Assembly: GCA_023647555.1 (NCBI GenBank) | Contig: JALRLY010000268.1 | Coordinates: forward strand, 1-64,000 | DNA: 64,000 bases | Reading direction: 5' to 3' | Origin: Pancytospora philotis | Lineage: Eukaryota; Microsporidia | In this document: one piece after another, positions 8,811 through 18,442 of the stretch | Layout of the letters: the number at the start of each line of letters is the position of its first letter | Position numbering within the stretch: position 1 is the stretch's first letter | Notes under the pieces: model-generated | Database searches by the model: none | Told to the model about the DNA's origin: nothing | What the model saw: only the letters and a program-made list of their open reading frames with translations | Made by a program: the position numbers and the translations under genes

Positions 8811-9794
8811 CTAGAGGTACTCCATGGCCCGCTGCTCTTTCTCGTGTGTGTCCAGGCCGGCGGCGTAAAGCAGCACGATGTCCTTCTCCGTGCAGTCCCC
8901 GCAGTCCTTGAGGATCCGCTGCACGTAATCGGCGCGTATCTCCTTCGGCTCGCTCTTGAGGTAGGCCAGGCACTTCACGAGCGCTGCGAGCTCCGTTGCC
9001 GGTTTGAGGGACTTGTAGAAGGCGCGCAGCTCGGCGCGGCTGCGGCCCCAGTTCGAGACAAACTTGAGCAGCTCGTTCTCCTGCGAGCCGCGGACGAAGT
9101 TCTTCATGAAGTGGACCGGCGTGCTTAAGCAGTCCTGCTTCCCCTCGTTGAGCAGGGTAATCTCGCGCTCCCTCTTCGTGGGGCTCGGGATGTCTGCGCC
9201 GCCGAGGTTCCTCAGCTGCTTAGCGACGGCCTCGCAGCCGCCTGAGTACTTGCCGTCGAGCTTGTGCAGCTGCTCGCTGAAGCCCTCGCTGTCGGCTGCG
9301 TGGCAGTACGCGGTATTGTACTCGAACTCAGCGGCGCACGCGCGGTCCTTGAAGCTGGGCTTGCTGATGGGCGTCTCTATGCTGCCGCTGTACCGGGGCG
9401 CCATGTACGACGGCCTGAAGCGCCCGCTCTCGCTGAGCTGCGCCATCGCCTCCATAGCGGCAAGATTCACCGCAAACTCCTCCGCCCGGCCGACACTGGA
9501 CAGCAGCTTGTGCGCACGCGCGTAGTAGCCCAGGTTGTACAGGCACTGCGCGGTAAGCACCGTGCAGCCCTCCCCCGACAGCCGCTTCAGCACCGACAGC
9601 GCCTTCTTGAACCTCCGCAGGCTGTACAGCACGTACGCGTGCTCGAAGGTCCCCTTCTCGACGAGCTCGAGGGCCGTGTCGTACCGCCCGAGCTGTATCG
9701 CAGCAACGGCCCGGTGCTTGTTGAAGCGCTCGTCACACACCGCCAGAACGCCCTCGTGGTCCTGCGCCTCGATGCATGCGCGGATGCGGTCCAT
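8811..9794 (-). CDS. SRP72: Signal recognition particle subunit SRP72 (TPR part)
   Basis: SRP72 binds SRP68 through its TPR superhelix and contacts SRP RNA through a C-terminal basic motif. This 327-residue protein carries TPR units: AAIQLGRYDTALELVEKG, HAYVLYSLRRFKKALSVLKR and AQCLYNLGYYARAHKLL. An EFEYNTAYCHAA segment follows, matching the ELLYNTACxL element of SRP72. It is about half the usual length and ends soon after the TPR region, so the long lysine-rich RNA-binding tail is missing. An AT-box is at 9817-9825. It is convergent with NOT1, the stops being about 40 bp apart. Confidence 0.72.
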   Translation of the reverse strand: MDRIRACIEAQDHEGVLAVCDERFNKHRAVAAIQLGRYDTALELVEKGTFEHAYVLYSLRRFKKALSVLKRLSGEGCTVLTAQCLYNLGYYARAHKLLSSVGRAEEFAVNLAAMEAMAQLSESGRFRPSYMAPRYSGSIETPISKPSFKDRACAAEFEYNTAYCHAADSEGFSEQLHKLDGKYSGGCEAVAKQLRNLGGADIPSPTKREREITLLNEGKQDCLSTPVHFMKNFVRGSQENELLKFVSNWGRSRAELRAFYKSLKPATELAALVKCLAYLKSEPKEIRADYVQRILKDCGDCTEKDIVLLYAAGLDTHEKEQRAMEYL

Positions 9795-9994
9795 AATGAG
9801 GCGCTCCCGGCAATTTAAAAATTTTACGGTGCGCGCTCCCGCAGCGATGTGAATTCCAACGATCGGCCGGGTAATCGCTAGCCAAAGTAATAATGACTAA
9901 ACAAGGAAATAAAATAAGACGGGTAGGACGCACATTTATTCCACAGCTGCTACCATTTTAGCATTAATAAATGTAGACCCACAAATGCGCCGAC

Positions 9995-11098
9995 TCAGAA
10001 TAGCAGGAACCTGGTGCCGGTCTTTGCGCAGTAGTTGCGAATGATCGAGCCGGTCCTGAGCACAAAGAGCCCGAAGGAGAAGCCCATCGCCACGTACCTC
10101 AGCGCATACATGTACCCCTTGGCGCTCAGCGAAAGGTGGAACATGGCCAGCGCGAGGTACGCGGAGAAGAAGACGTTCGAGTCCGGGCTGCGCTGCAGCA
10201 CGAGCGAAAGCGCCTCCTCGACGTAGCAGAGCGAGAAGTTCAGCATGCTGATGAACACCAGCGACCAGCACGCGGCCCGGCTGTCGGCCGCGGCGGACAC
10301 GAAGCAGGACAGCAGCACGCAGAAGAAGATGGCGATGCTGTAGAGCGAGTGGAAGAAGCCGCCGTAGCGCTCCTTCTGCAGCTTGTGCAGCACGACCGTC
10401 AGGAGCTCGGCCCAGGCGTAGGCCAGCGAGCATATGAGTATCGCGTGCACGTAGCTCTGCTTGAGCGGCACCGCGAAGAGCACGAGCTCGCCGCGGATGG
10501 CCCTGGAGAACAGCGGCGTGAAGAACGAGGCGGCGTGCATGAGCATGACGAACACGAGCCCCTCGGAGCATCCGGAGACGTAGTTGAACGCGAACACGCC
10601 GGTGTACTTGTGCTGCACCGCGCCGAAGAAGAACATGGTGTAGATGTTCAGCAGGAGCAGGACCATCGTGGTGCTGAAGCCTATCCTGAACGTGGACGAG
10701 AGGCCCAGCGTGATGCACATGCACGCGCACGAGTCCACGCCGTGGTCGAGCAGGTACCCCAGCGTGCTGGAGCGGTCCGTCCGCCGCGCGTGGATGCCGT
10801 CGACGCCGTCGGCCACGAAGAAGAGCACAAGGCAGAGGAGGTTGACGAGGACCAGGAACGGCGGCGGGCTGCTGAGCGAGCGGTCGAACAGGAAGGTGCA
10901 CGCCGCGCCGACGAGCATGGCCACGAGCCCGAAGATCGTGATCTGGTTGGGGAGGACCTTCGTGGGCACGCGCTGCTGGACCCGCGAGAAAAGGCCAGCA
11001 AGGACGAAGTTCTGCAGTATCGAGTTGTCCGCGCACGTGTATGTGAAATTCACAAGATGCTTCATCTCCCCCAGGTTGAAGTCCTTGATCGGAAACAT
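9995..11098 (-). CDS. EPT1: CDP-ethanolamine/choline phosphotransferase
   Basis: This multi-pass membrane enzyme transfers phosphoethanolamine or phosphocholine from the CDP-alcohol to diacylglycerol in the last Kennedy-pathway step in the ER. The diagnostic CDP-alcohol phosphotransferase motif DG-x2-AR-x8-G-x3-D-x3-D is complete: DGIHARR, then G and DHGVDSC, at about residues 99-123. About nine or ten hydrophobic segments surround it, and a LPNQITIFGL entry helix precedes it, as in yeast Ept1/Cpt1. The length (367) fits the family. An AT-box is at 11107-11115, 8 bp from the ATG. Ethanolamine versus choline preference cannot be decided from sequence. Confidence 0.87.
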   Translation of the reverse strand: MFPIKDFNLGEMKHLVNFTYTCADNSILQNFVLAGLFSRVQQRVPTKVLPNQITIFGLVAMLVGAACTFLFDRSLSSPPPFLVLVNLLCLVLFFVADGVDGIHARRTDRSSTLGYLLDHGVDSCACMCITLGLSSTFRIGFSTTMVLLLLNIYTMFFFGAVQHKYTGVFAFNYVSGCSEGLVFVMLMHAASFFTPLFSRAIRGELVLFAVPLKQSYVHAILICSLAYAWAELLTVVLHKLQKERYGGFFHSLYSIAIFFCVLLSCFVSAAADSRAACWSLVFISMLNFSLCYVEEALSLVLQRSPDSNVFFSAYLALAMFHLSLSAKGYMYALRYVAMGFSFGLFVLRTGSIIRNYCAKTGTRFLLF

Positions 11099-11365
11099 TC
11101 GAGGCCAAAATTTTTATCAGAGTAATCATTGTGTGACGAAAGGAGGCAAGATCAAAAAGCGCACCAGAGAAATACATGCGATATTTTGTGCTGTAGCTTT
11201 TATTTGAGAATGCTAGCCTTGGCAGGCTCCTACTAGCGCATTTCTACTTACGATACTGATCATCGTATCATGCAATACAGCTAATATGGCTGTAGAAATA
11301 CCCGAATGTGCTTCAGCACTTTTCGTAGCTGGAATATAAAAGAAGATCGACAACCTGCAATAAAT

Positions 11366-13951
11366 TTACTGCCTCCTGCTTAGGTCCTCAACAATCGTCT
11401 CGATGCGCGCAGCACAGTCGACAGGCGCGGCACCCTGCACAACGCCCTTGATTACCCGGAAGCCGTTGGCAGAAACCTCATCGTTGAGGCGCGTGGCGAG
11501 CATCTGGCTGTCCTTGCACGAGGCGATTACGTCGAGGTCGCCGGCCTTCCTAAGGACGCACAGGCCATCGACGGCAGACTCCTTGAGGCGGCTGGCAATA
11601 GACGCAGCGAGGCGCGAAAACTCCTTCTTCGAGACAGCGCTGGAAACCACCGCCTCGTGCTTTAACAGCGCGAACGCGGGCTTGGTCTTGAGCTTGAAGG
11701 CAAGGACGGCCTCGTCGAAGGCCCGCAGCGTTTCCTTAACCTCGCTGTCCGCCCTCTCCTGGTTCTGCTTCATGTTGCTGTAGTTCTGCGCCTCGATCTC
11801 GCTCTTGGCAGAGAGCGACAGCGGCACGCCGATCGTAACGACCTCTCCACGCGCAAGAGCCGCGCGCAGCTGCTCGGCGTTGGCATCGAGCTCGTCCGCA
11901 AGCGCGCCGGTGACGGCCTGGATGCGCCGGATGCTCGCCTTGATGCCGGTCTCCTTGACCAGGCGCACCTTGCGGATCTCGGCGGTGGACTCGACATGCG
12001 TGCCGCCGCAGACATCCTTAACGGTTGTCTCGCCGTTCGAGAAGCTCACAACGCGCACGCCGTTCGAGTAGTCGCCATCCTCGAGCTGCAGACCGCTCTC
12101 GACGGCATCCGCGTGGGCGATGACCTCGGTCGTCTTGACAGCATTGCTCTGGATGAACGCGTTCATCTGCGCCTCGAGGTCCTTCAGCACCTCGTCGCTG
12201 AGCTTGCTGCCGTCGAAATCGAACCGGCACTTTTCGCTGTCCACGAGCGACCCGCGCTGCGCAGTCTTGAAGAACGAGCGCAGGAAGTAGTACAGAATGT
12301 GGCAGACGGAGTGGTTGGCGCGCACCTTCGCCCGCGTGTCCTCGTCGAACTCGAGCCGCGCGGTGCTAGAAATGCGCCCTGTTTCGAGCGTTCCGCGGTG
12401 CAGCACGCATCCGCGCACGATCTGCGTGTCTGCCACGGTGAACTCGCCCACCGTCTCATCGCCCTCAAGGAAACGGATGGTTCCCACATCGCCGACCTGT
12501 CCGCCCTTCTCGCCGTAGAAGCAAGTGCGGTCGAACACGAGGTGCAGCTCCTGCGGGCCGGGCGCCAGCGCGCTCCACTCCACCAGCTCGTTGTCGCGGA
12601 CAGCGGCCTGCAGAGTCGCCACCACACCGTTCTCGGTGTACTTGAAGCTATCGTCGGTCTTGGCGCAGCCGAAGTCGACCGTTACCACCGACTTGGATGC
12701 CCTGTTCTGCTCCTGCTCGCGCTGCACGCACGCCTCGAAGCCGTCCAGCGAAATCGGGATCTTCTTCTCCTCCGCGATCAGCACGGTGAGGTCCTTGGGG
12801 AAGCCGTAGGTGGCGTACAGCAGATACACATCCGCAGCATCGAGCCGGCCCTTCTTGCGGACGATGGCGTCGAGCTGCAGCGAGCCCTTGTGCAGCGCGT
12901 TCGTGAACAGCCGCTCCTCCGCGCGGACCAGCTCGATGTCGATCTCGATCTCCATCACCTCGGCCGCGTGCTGCACGATCAGCGGCAGAATCCCGGCCTC
13001 GAGGCCCAGGACGTTGTAGGCATAGCGCGCGGCGCGCCGCAGAATGCGCCGCAGCACGTACCCAACGCCGTCGGCCGCAAAGGCCACGCGGTCGTGGATG
13101 CACACGGCCATCGTGCGCGCGTGGTCGGAGAGGACCCGGAACGCCACGTCCGTGTTGCTGGACGTATCGCCGAACGTGTGCTCGCACTTGGACTCGATGA
13201 AGCCGATGATGCTCTTGAACGAGTCGATCTGGTAGTTCGAAGTCACGCCCATCAGGATGCTCAGCAGCCGCTCGAAGCCGATGCCGGTGTCGATGTTGCG
13301 CCGCTTCAGCGGAACGAGCCCGCTCGGCGTGCGGTTGTACTCCATGAACACGATGTTCCAGATCTCGATCACGTCGGGGTCGTCCTGGTTCACGAGATGG
13401 CTCGCGTCGCGGCCGCCCACGCGGTCGTAGTGTATCTCGGTGCAGGGCCCGCACGGGCCGAACTCGCCCATCTCCCAGAAATTGTCCTTGAAGGACGCGC
13501 TGAGAATCCGCGAGTCGTCCAGGTGCCGCTGCCACAGCCCGCGCGACTCCTTGTCCATCTCCTCGTAGATCGTCACGTAGATCCGGTCCCTGTCCAGCCC
13601 GAGGTCGCTGATCAGGAACTCGTACGCATACTCGATCGCCTCGCTCTTGAAGTAGTCGCCGAAGGACCAGTTGCCGAGCATCTCGAAGAACGTGTGGTGG
13701 TAGTTGTCCTTGCCCACGTCGTCCAGGTCGTTGTGCTTCCCGCCCGCGCGGATGCAGCGCTGCACGGTGCAGACGCGCTCGTGCTTCGCCTCCTCGCCGA
13801 GGAACACGCCCTTGAACTGCACCATCCCGCTGTTGGTGAAGAGCAGCGTGGGGTCGTTCGGCGGCACCACGGAGATCCCGGGAAGGACGGTGTGGCGGCG
13901 GCGCTCGAAGAAATCGACGAAGCGCTGTCTCAGCCGCTTGCTAGTCCACAT
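11366..13951 (-). CDS. ALA1: Alanyl-tRNA synthetase, cytosolic
   Basis: This class II enzyme charges tRNA-Ala and clears mischarged Ser/Gly. The 861-residue chain has the catalytic core with PNDPTLLFTNSGMVQFKGVF and HTFFEMLGNWSFGDYFK. The editing domain shows zinc-ligand pairs in HSVCH and CGGTH. A C-terminal C-Ala-like part begins with a coiled segment near residue 700. There is no organellar targeting extension. Two AT-boxes lie in the leader (13958-13965 and 13968-13976). The stop codon TAA is part of an AGTAAATT 3' element (11363-11370). Length and motif set are those of ordinary eukaryotic AlaRS. Confidence 0.95.
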   Translation of the reverse strand: MWTSKRLRQRFVDFFERRRHTVLPGISVVPPNDPTLLFTNSGMVQFKGVFLGEEAKHERVCTVQRCIRAGGKHNDLDDVGKDNYHHTFFEMLGNWSFGDYFKSEAIEYAYEFLISDLGLDRDRIYVTIYEEMDKESRGLWQRHLDDSRILSASFKDNFWEMGEFGPCGPCTEIHYDRVGGRDASHLVNQDDPDVIEIWNIVFMEYNRTPSGLVPLKRRNIDTGIGFERLLSILMGVTSNYQIDSFKSIIGFIESKCEHTFGDTSSNTDVAFRVLSDHARTMAVCIHDRVAFAADGVGYVLRRILRRAARYAYNVLGLEAGILPLIVQHAAEVMEIEIDIELVRAEERLFTNALHKGSLQLDAIVRKKGRLDAADVYLLYATYGFPKDLTVLIAEEKKIPISLDGFEACVQREQEQNRASKSVVTVDFGCAKTDDSFKYTENGVVATLQAAVRDNELVEWSALAPGPQELHLVFDRTCFYGEKGGQVGDVGTIRFLEGDETVGEFTVADTQIVRGCVLHRGTLETGRISSTARLEFDEDTRAKVRANHSVCHILYYFLRSFFKTAQRGSLVDSEKCRFDFDGSKLSDEVLKDLEAQMNAFIQSNAVKTTEVIAHADAVESGLQLEDGDYSNGVRVVSFSNGETTVKDVCGGTHVESTAEIRKVRLVKETGIKASIRRIQAVTGALADELDANAEQLRAALARGEVVTIGVPLSLSAKSEIEAQNYSNMKQNQERADSEVKETLRAFDEAVLAFKLKTKPAFALLKHEAVVSSAVSKKEFSRLAASIASRLKESAVDGLCVLRKAGDLDVIASCKDSQMLATRLNDEVSANGFRVIKGVVQGAAPVDCAARIETIVEDLSRRQ

Positions 13952-13957
13952 GCGGCT

Positions 13958-13976
13958 AAATTTTTAGAAAAATTTT
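13958..13976 (-). promoter_or_regulatory. Tandem AT-boxes of ALA1
   Basis: AAATTTTT and AAAAATTTT separated by two bases, ending 6 bp before the ATG. A doubled element is also seen upstream of YAK1, eS21 and uL11. Confidence 0.5.
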
Positions 13977-14227
13977 GCGCGTCACTAGTCGTAACGGGCC
14001 TTTCGCGACCACGGCGCGTAGCTACAAAAAAGCGACAATAAATGCTGGATGATCGTGATACCTTACTATTCATTTGTATTTTTTACATTCTTTGGGGCTA
14101 TCGCATCAGGAATGGCACCGGCTCGCGTTCTTCGCCTGCTGGCCGCTCTCGTGCCTCTGCCTACGCCGCTCTCGTCTTTTGGCACGCGCGCAAACACGCG
14201 TATCTGCGCTGAAAATATTTGCGCCAT

Positions 14228-15097
14228 ATGAAGCAGTACAAGCTGGTGTACGACCCCGCCGACAAGGTGGAGCGCTGCATCTTCAGCAACATCCACATCG
14301 CGCAGCTCGCGGAGCCCGTTTCGATCGCGCGCGAGGAGCCCGTGCAGATCGAGGAGCAGGAGTTCAGCAAGAAGAAGAGCGAGGTGCTCGACTACGAGGA
14401 CGAGGCGTACGCGGAGCTCAAGAGCAAGGAGCAGCTGCCCTACGTGGTCAGCGACGGGGACTCGCGCTGCTACGCCGGCAAGCTGCAGAGCGTGGACGAC
14501 AGCGGCAGCGTGTACTTCGCCTTCATCAACATGGGCAGCTACCTCAAGCTCGTGCCCGTCAGCAGGTGGTACGGCTTCGTGCAGAAGAACCACTTCGCCG
14601 ACGGGAACGTCGAGGGCCTGGACAAGAGCCTGAACACCTTCGACTTCGCCAACGACGACTCCAGCGCGAGCGACCAGGAGATCGACTACGAGGCCGAGTT
14701 CGACGACGATGACGGCGACGAGCAGATCGTCGAGGTCTCGCGGGAAAAGCGCCTGACGCTGTCCGGCAAGGAGCTGCAGGGGATCCTCGAGACGTACGAG
14801 AGGGAGGAGACCGAGGCCGATGCGGCCAAGGCGCAGGCCATGGAGGGCAGCGAGGCGCCCGCCGACGAGGGCGAGCCCAAGCGGATGAAGACCAACCCGG
14901 CGCTCACGAAGGACGAAATCAGGAAGATCTTCGGGAAGGGCAAGATATCGGTCAAGGACCTGCTCAAGAGCATCAAGGGCAAGTTCAAGCTCGAGGACGC
15001 CGAGAAGACCATGATCCGCGAGTTCATCCACGACAGCTGTGTCTTCGAAACAGACCCTATCACCTCTGAGAAGCTGTTCAAGCTGAAAAAGCTGTAG
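14228..15097 (+). CDS. TFG1: TFIIF large subunit (RAP74/Tfg1)
   Basis: TFIIF binds RNA polymerase II and helps build the pre-initiation complex. The 289-residue protein has an N-terminal beta-rich dimerisation region with a Y-L-K-L-V-P-V-S-R-W-Y-G-F segment, like the VYPADEWYNF element of RAP74. An acidic centre follows (DDDDGDEQ), then a C-terminal winged-helix domain: LTKDEIRKIFGKGKISVKDL, then FKLEDAEKTMIREF. That pattern matches the RAP74 C-terminal domain that recruits the Fcp1 phosphatase. The start is the ATG at 14228; the three codons before it are not preceded by another ATG. The AT-box AAAATATTT is at 14212-14220. The charged linker is much shorter than in yeast or human. Confidence 0.75.
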   Translation: MKQYKLVYDPADKVERCIFSNIHIAQLAEPVSIAREEPVQIEEQEFSKKKSEVLDYEDEAYAELKSKEQLPYVVSDGDSRCYAGKLQSVDDSGSVYFAFINMGSYLKLVPVSRWYGFVQKNHFADGNVEGLDKSLNTFDFANDDSSASDQEIDYEAEFDDDDGDEQIVEVSREKRLTLSGKELQGILETYEREETEADAAKAQAMEGSEAPADEGEPKRMKTNPALTKDEIRKIFGKGKISVKDLLKSIKGKFKLEDAEKTMIREFIHDSCVFETDPITSEKLFKLKKL

Positions 15098-15363
15098 GCG
15101 CTACTGTAATAAAGTGCGTCATTTTGCATTTGGCATGCCGCTTCTTCACGTCCCCCTAGTAAATTAAAACTATTTTTAGACTTTTAATATTCGACCAGGC
15201 GGTATTTTATTAGCAGTAGTATTTTGGCAGTCATCGCATCGAAACTCTGCTGAGTCTTTCTGTTCAGTATCCACGGTTTATAGACGCGCATTTCCGCGCG
15301 CGCAATCCCCGCGCCTCTCACGCCGTGTGTTTCATGGCGACTTTCAAACAGTTTCAAGTTACC

Positions 15364-15371
15364 ATATAAAA
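15364..15371 (+). promoter_or_regulatory. TATA-like element of the secreted gene
   Basis: ATATAAAA 20 bp before the start codon. If transcription begins about 25-30 bp downstream of it, the mRNA would have almost no 5' leader. Confidence 0.4.
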
Positions 15372-15391
15372 CTGTAAGAGCAGGCACGCTA

Positions 15392-16276
15392 ATGCTCACC
15401 GCACTACTCGCGCTGCAGAGTCTGCTCACGCCCGCCACGGTGAGAGCTGTCGACATTGACTCGGGATCCAGTTCCTACGAGTATATTCACGACGAAATGG
15501 CCGCCCAGACTTTCTCGAATGCCAAGACCGGGCCGAACAAAAGTTCCGCCTGCGGAGAAGAGGGGTATACCAGCATAATCGCGATGACAGTTCACTTGGA
15601 GGACCACGTCCGCAGCTATATCAAATCGGTCATGCAAAACAAAAATCCTGCGGCCGTGAAGAACCTCTCGCCCAAGGAGGCCGAATACGAGGTGAGCGCA
15701 CTGTACGTCAGCGGCATCTGCAACGACCTCAACAAGGTGCTGCGTCCCATGCGTGTTCAGATCGAATGCGGGGTTTCCAAGATTTCGCTCAACCAGGTGA
15801 GCGGTGAGAACATAGACGCTTCGTGCGAACTTACGAATCCGGCCCGCGAGCGCACGCTGAAACTGAAAGAATCGCTGAAAGCCCAGACCAACGGCAACAC
15901 TGGCATCCAGCTGGGCATATATAGCTGTCCGAAGAACGACAGAGAATACGACCTTATGTTCGCTACGCGGAATTCTAAGTGCGGCAAGGTCATGGGCGTA
16001 ATCTGGAACGGATACGAAACAACGCAGAGGCTCTTCAAATCGATATTCATGAAGGCGCTCGCGGAAGCACCGGGGCTCTATATCACCGCACACAACACCA
16101 TCGACACCGCCAATCTGCAAGCGCTATGCAAGTGGACCGAGTCTTGCCTCAGCGAGGTTGAGAGTCCGCTTGGCAGGCTGCTGTATGGCGAGTATACGGT
16201 CGTTCCGGACGTGAAACCCGAGGGATTCGTTACGGACCAGTACGAAAAGACTATGAAATGGCGTTCGAAGATGTGA
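15392..16276 (+). CDS. Secreted protein of unknown function
   Basis: This 294-residue protein has an N-terminal signal peptide (hydrophobic residues 2-12, likely cleavage after TVRA near 19) and no later membrane helix. It has eight cysteines, so disulfides are plausible. I do not recognise the family. The order of a long helix (SIIAMTVHLEDHVRSY), an NDLNKVLRPMRVQI segment and a later cysteine pair is loosely reminiscent of a reprolysin-type metalloprotease fold, but there is no HExxH zinc motif, so protease activity is not supported. No AT-box is present; a TATA-like ATATAAAA (15364-15371) lies 20 bp before the ATG. Codon bias is weak compared with neighbours. Confidence 0.6.
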   Translation: MLTALLALQSLLTPATVRAVDIDSGSSSYEYIHDEMAAQTFSNAKTGPNKSSACGEEGYTSIIAMTVHLEDHVRSYIKSVMQNKNPAAVKNLSPKEAEYEVSALYVSGICNDLNKVLRPMRVQIECGVSKISLNQVSGENIDASCELTNPARERTLKLKESLKAQTNGNTGIQLGIYSCPKNDREYDLMFATRNSKCGKVMGVIWNGYETTQRLFKSIFMKALAEAPGLYITAHNTIDTANLQALCKWTESCLSEVESPLGRLLYGEYTVVPDVKPEGFVTDQYEKTMKWRSKM

Positions 16277-16413
16277 TAGTAAATTAATTAAAGCTACTCG
16301 CGGTCTTTTAGTGTATGAGGTTACCAAACATGCGGACTTGGTTCGAGCACCGTATATTGAAGTGCCAAGCCTTCTACACAGTAACTATTAAATGCGTTTA
16401 TTTCGATATTAAA

Positions 16414-18117
16414 TTATGAGCTAGCCGCGTTCTGTAGCGTCTCGCACAGCTTAGCGCGGTCGGACACCTCCTCGACACGCCCGGGCTCCACGAGAAGTAT
16501 CCTGTCAAAGTACCTGAGAAGCTCGAGGTTGTGCACGATCGCCACCACCGTGAGGCCGCTGTACTTCCTTATCTGCTCGAAGATCTGCTCCTCGGCGCGC
16601 TTGTCGAGGTTGGCGGTCGGCTCGTCCATGACCAGAATCGGCGTTCTGCGCATCAGCGCGCGCAGAAACACGATCTTCTGCTTCTCGCCGCCGCTCAGCC
16701 GGAATCCCTGCTCGCCCACGTGCGTCATGTAGCCCTCGTCGAGCCGGCCCATCGAGGCGTGCAGCCCGAGCTCCTCGGACAGCCTGAGCACCTCCTCGTC
16801 GCTCGCCTTGGGCGCGCCGTACTTGATGTTGTACATCACCGTGTCGTTGAACAGATGCGCGTCCTGCGGGACGTACGCTATGAGCTCGCGCAGGTGCCCG
16901 TCGGGCATATCGTCGGTGCTCTGCCCGTCGATGCGCACGCTGCCGACGGCGCCCGGGCGGACGCGCAGCAGCGTCTGGAGCAGCGACGACTTGCCCACGC
17001 CGTTTCGGCCGACAATCGCAACCTTGTCGCCCTTGGCAATCGCAAAAGTGACGCCGGACAGGAGGATCCTATCCCGCGCGCGCACCTCCATCCCGCTGAC
17101 CGCTATGCTGCTCTCAAAGCGCGGCGCAGTCGTGACGGCACCGCCGCGCGCCCGTTTGCTGAGCTCGACGAGTCGCATATTGACCAGCGCGGACTGGTAC
17201 TTTCCGTACATGAAGCCGAAGTTGTTCAGGCTCCTCACGAGCACCTCGATGATGCCGATGAAGAGCGCCAGGTCCTCCGTGCCGATGCGCGGGATGAAGA
17301 TGCCCAGCACGGCGATGGCGATGATGACGATCGACAGCCCGCACCAGATGCTCCGCTGTGCGAGGTTCAGCACGTATTTCGAGCGCTCCAGCTCGGTCGA
17401 GTGGGCCTCGAGCTTCGCCAGCGCGGCGTCGTACCGCTCCTCCTCGAAGGCAGCGTTGTTGTAGGCGTGGACCGTGTCGTGGTTGAGCAGCCCGTCGAGC
17501 TGGACGCACGACACCCTGTTCTGCGCCGCGTTGATCTCCGCGCGCATCACGTTGCGCCGGCTGGTTATGCGCACGGTGGCCACCGCGTAGGCCACGATCG
17601 CGGCGTTGATGAGAAGCATCGGAATGAGTCCGATGTGCAGGATCACGCTCGCGCTCACGAAGACGACCGTGATGAGCGTCGGGAAGAAGTTGAGCGTGAA
17701 CACGTCGATGATGTCCTGCGCCGCCTGCGCGCGCTTCGCGATGGCGTTCTGGATCGATCCCTTGCCGTGCCGCTTGAACTCGGCGGGCTGGAGCGACACG
17801 AAGTGGCCGTAGGCGTGCTTGCTGGCCAGCCGGTAGCCCACCTGCCCCGCCCGGCATATGAAGTACGACTGCAGCTCGCCGATCACCACGCTGAGCACAT
17901 ACACCAGCGCGTACATCAGCAGCGCCTCGCGTATCCCGACGCCGGTTTTGATCGCCGATGAGATCCGCTTGTAGAGCCCCGCAACGCTCACCTCGAGGTA
18001 CTTGGCGAGCACCATCACCAGCATCGTGGGGAAGAGCATTTTGCGCGTCGCGGGAACGCCGACGACGTACTCCCGCCACACCTCGCCGAGAACTGCGCGG
18101 TTCGACGGCTTCAGCAT
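16414..18117 (-). CDS. ATM1: ATM1-like ABC half-transporter (ABCB7 type)
   Basis: Atm1 exports a glutathione-linked sulfur species from mitochondria or mitosomes for cytosolic iron-sulfur assembly. The 567-residue protein has an ABC transmembrane domain (about 30-330) containing DGLLNHDTVHAYNNAAFEEE, the Atm1 block (human ABCB7 has [20 protein letters not shown]). The nucleotide-binding domain has Walker A GRNGVGKSS, signature LSGGEKQ, Walker B ILVMDEPTANLD and an H-loop VAIVHN. An in-frame start at 18180 is possible, but an AAATATTT box falls inside that extension, so 18117 is preferred. A mitosomal location is inferred from the family. Confidence 0.82.
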   Translation of the reverse strand: MLKPSNRAVLGEVWREYVVGVPATRKMLFPTMLVMVLAKYLEVSVAGLYKRISSAIKTGVGIREALLMYALVYVLSVVIGELQSYFICRAGQVGYRLASKHAYGHFVSLQPAEFKRHGKGSIQNAIAKRAQAAQDIIDVFTLNFFPTLITVVFVSASVILHIGLIPMLLINAAIVAYAVATVRITSRRNVMRAEINAAQNRVSCVQLDGLLNHDTVHAYNNAAFEEERYDAALAKLEAHSTELERSKYVLNLAQRSIWCGLSIVIIAIAVLGIFIPRIGTEDLALFIGIIEVLVRSLNNFGFMYGKYQSALVNMRLVELSKRARGGAVTTAPRFESSIAVSGMEVRARDRILLSGVTFAIAKGDKVAIVGRNGVGKSSLLQTLLRVRPGAVGSVRIDGQSTDDMPDGHLRELIAYVPQDAHLFNDTVMYNIKYGAPKASDEEVLRLSEELGLHASMGRLDEGYMTHVGEQGFRLSGGEKQKIVFLRALMRRTPILVMDEPTANLDKRAEEQIFEQIRKYSGLTVVAIVHNLELLRYFDRILLVEPGRVEEVSDRAKLCETLQNAASS

Positions 18118-18442
18118 CTGTGTACTGGGCTCTGTTTTGCCAGTAAAATATTTGCGCCGCGTCTCAGATCGTGGACGCACCGGTAAACAGCATGCTACAC
18201 GGTAGCTCTAGGATACTAAGTCTGATCCGGGGTTTGAGAATCCCGCGTCGAGATCGACGCTGCCAGATCGTAGACAAAGCGCAGGCCACTGCAACAACAA
18301 TCGGCCCAGAACAGAGGAGCCGAAAGCGCCGCAGATGTCCAGACAATGTTGTAGAAAATGCAAGACAGTTCAGAGTAATCAAGTAAATTCAGTTTATCAA
18401 TACCCGTGCTAGTAAAAGCACTAACTGGCCAGCCGATGCTCC
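18118..18442. other. Intergenic gap between ATM1 and RPC2
   Basis: These 325 bp hold the ATM1 leader (AAATATTT near 18145-18152) and the 3' end of RPC2, with AGTAAATT near 18380. A perfect 6-bp hairpin lies at 18245-18260 (arms GCGTCG and CGACGC, loop AGAT), next to a weaker one. I see no gene. Confidence 0.4.

Noticed and set aside
11996..14041. A 681-codon open frame on the plus strand, opposite ALA1
   Set aside because: Antisense shadow of a well-conserved synthetase.
14049..14231. A 60-codon frame with a hydrophobic helix overlapping the TFG1 start
   Set aside because: It overlaps the AT-box and ATG of TFG1 and has no start signal of its own.
15392..16276. Annotation of the secreted protein as an ADAM/reprolysin protease
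   Set aside because: No HExxH zinc motif is present and the similarity is only in loose helix order.
18230..18265. A tRNA-like T-arm (GGGG-TTTGAGA-ATCCC) next to a hairpin
   Set aside because: The invariant C56 is absent, and no acceptor, D or anticodon arm can be folded around it.
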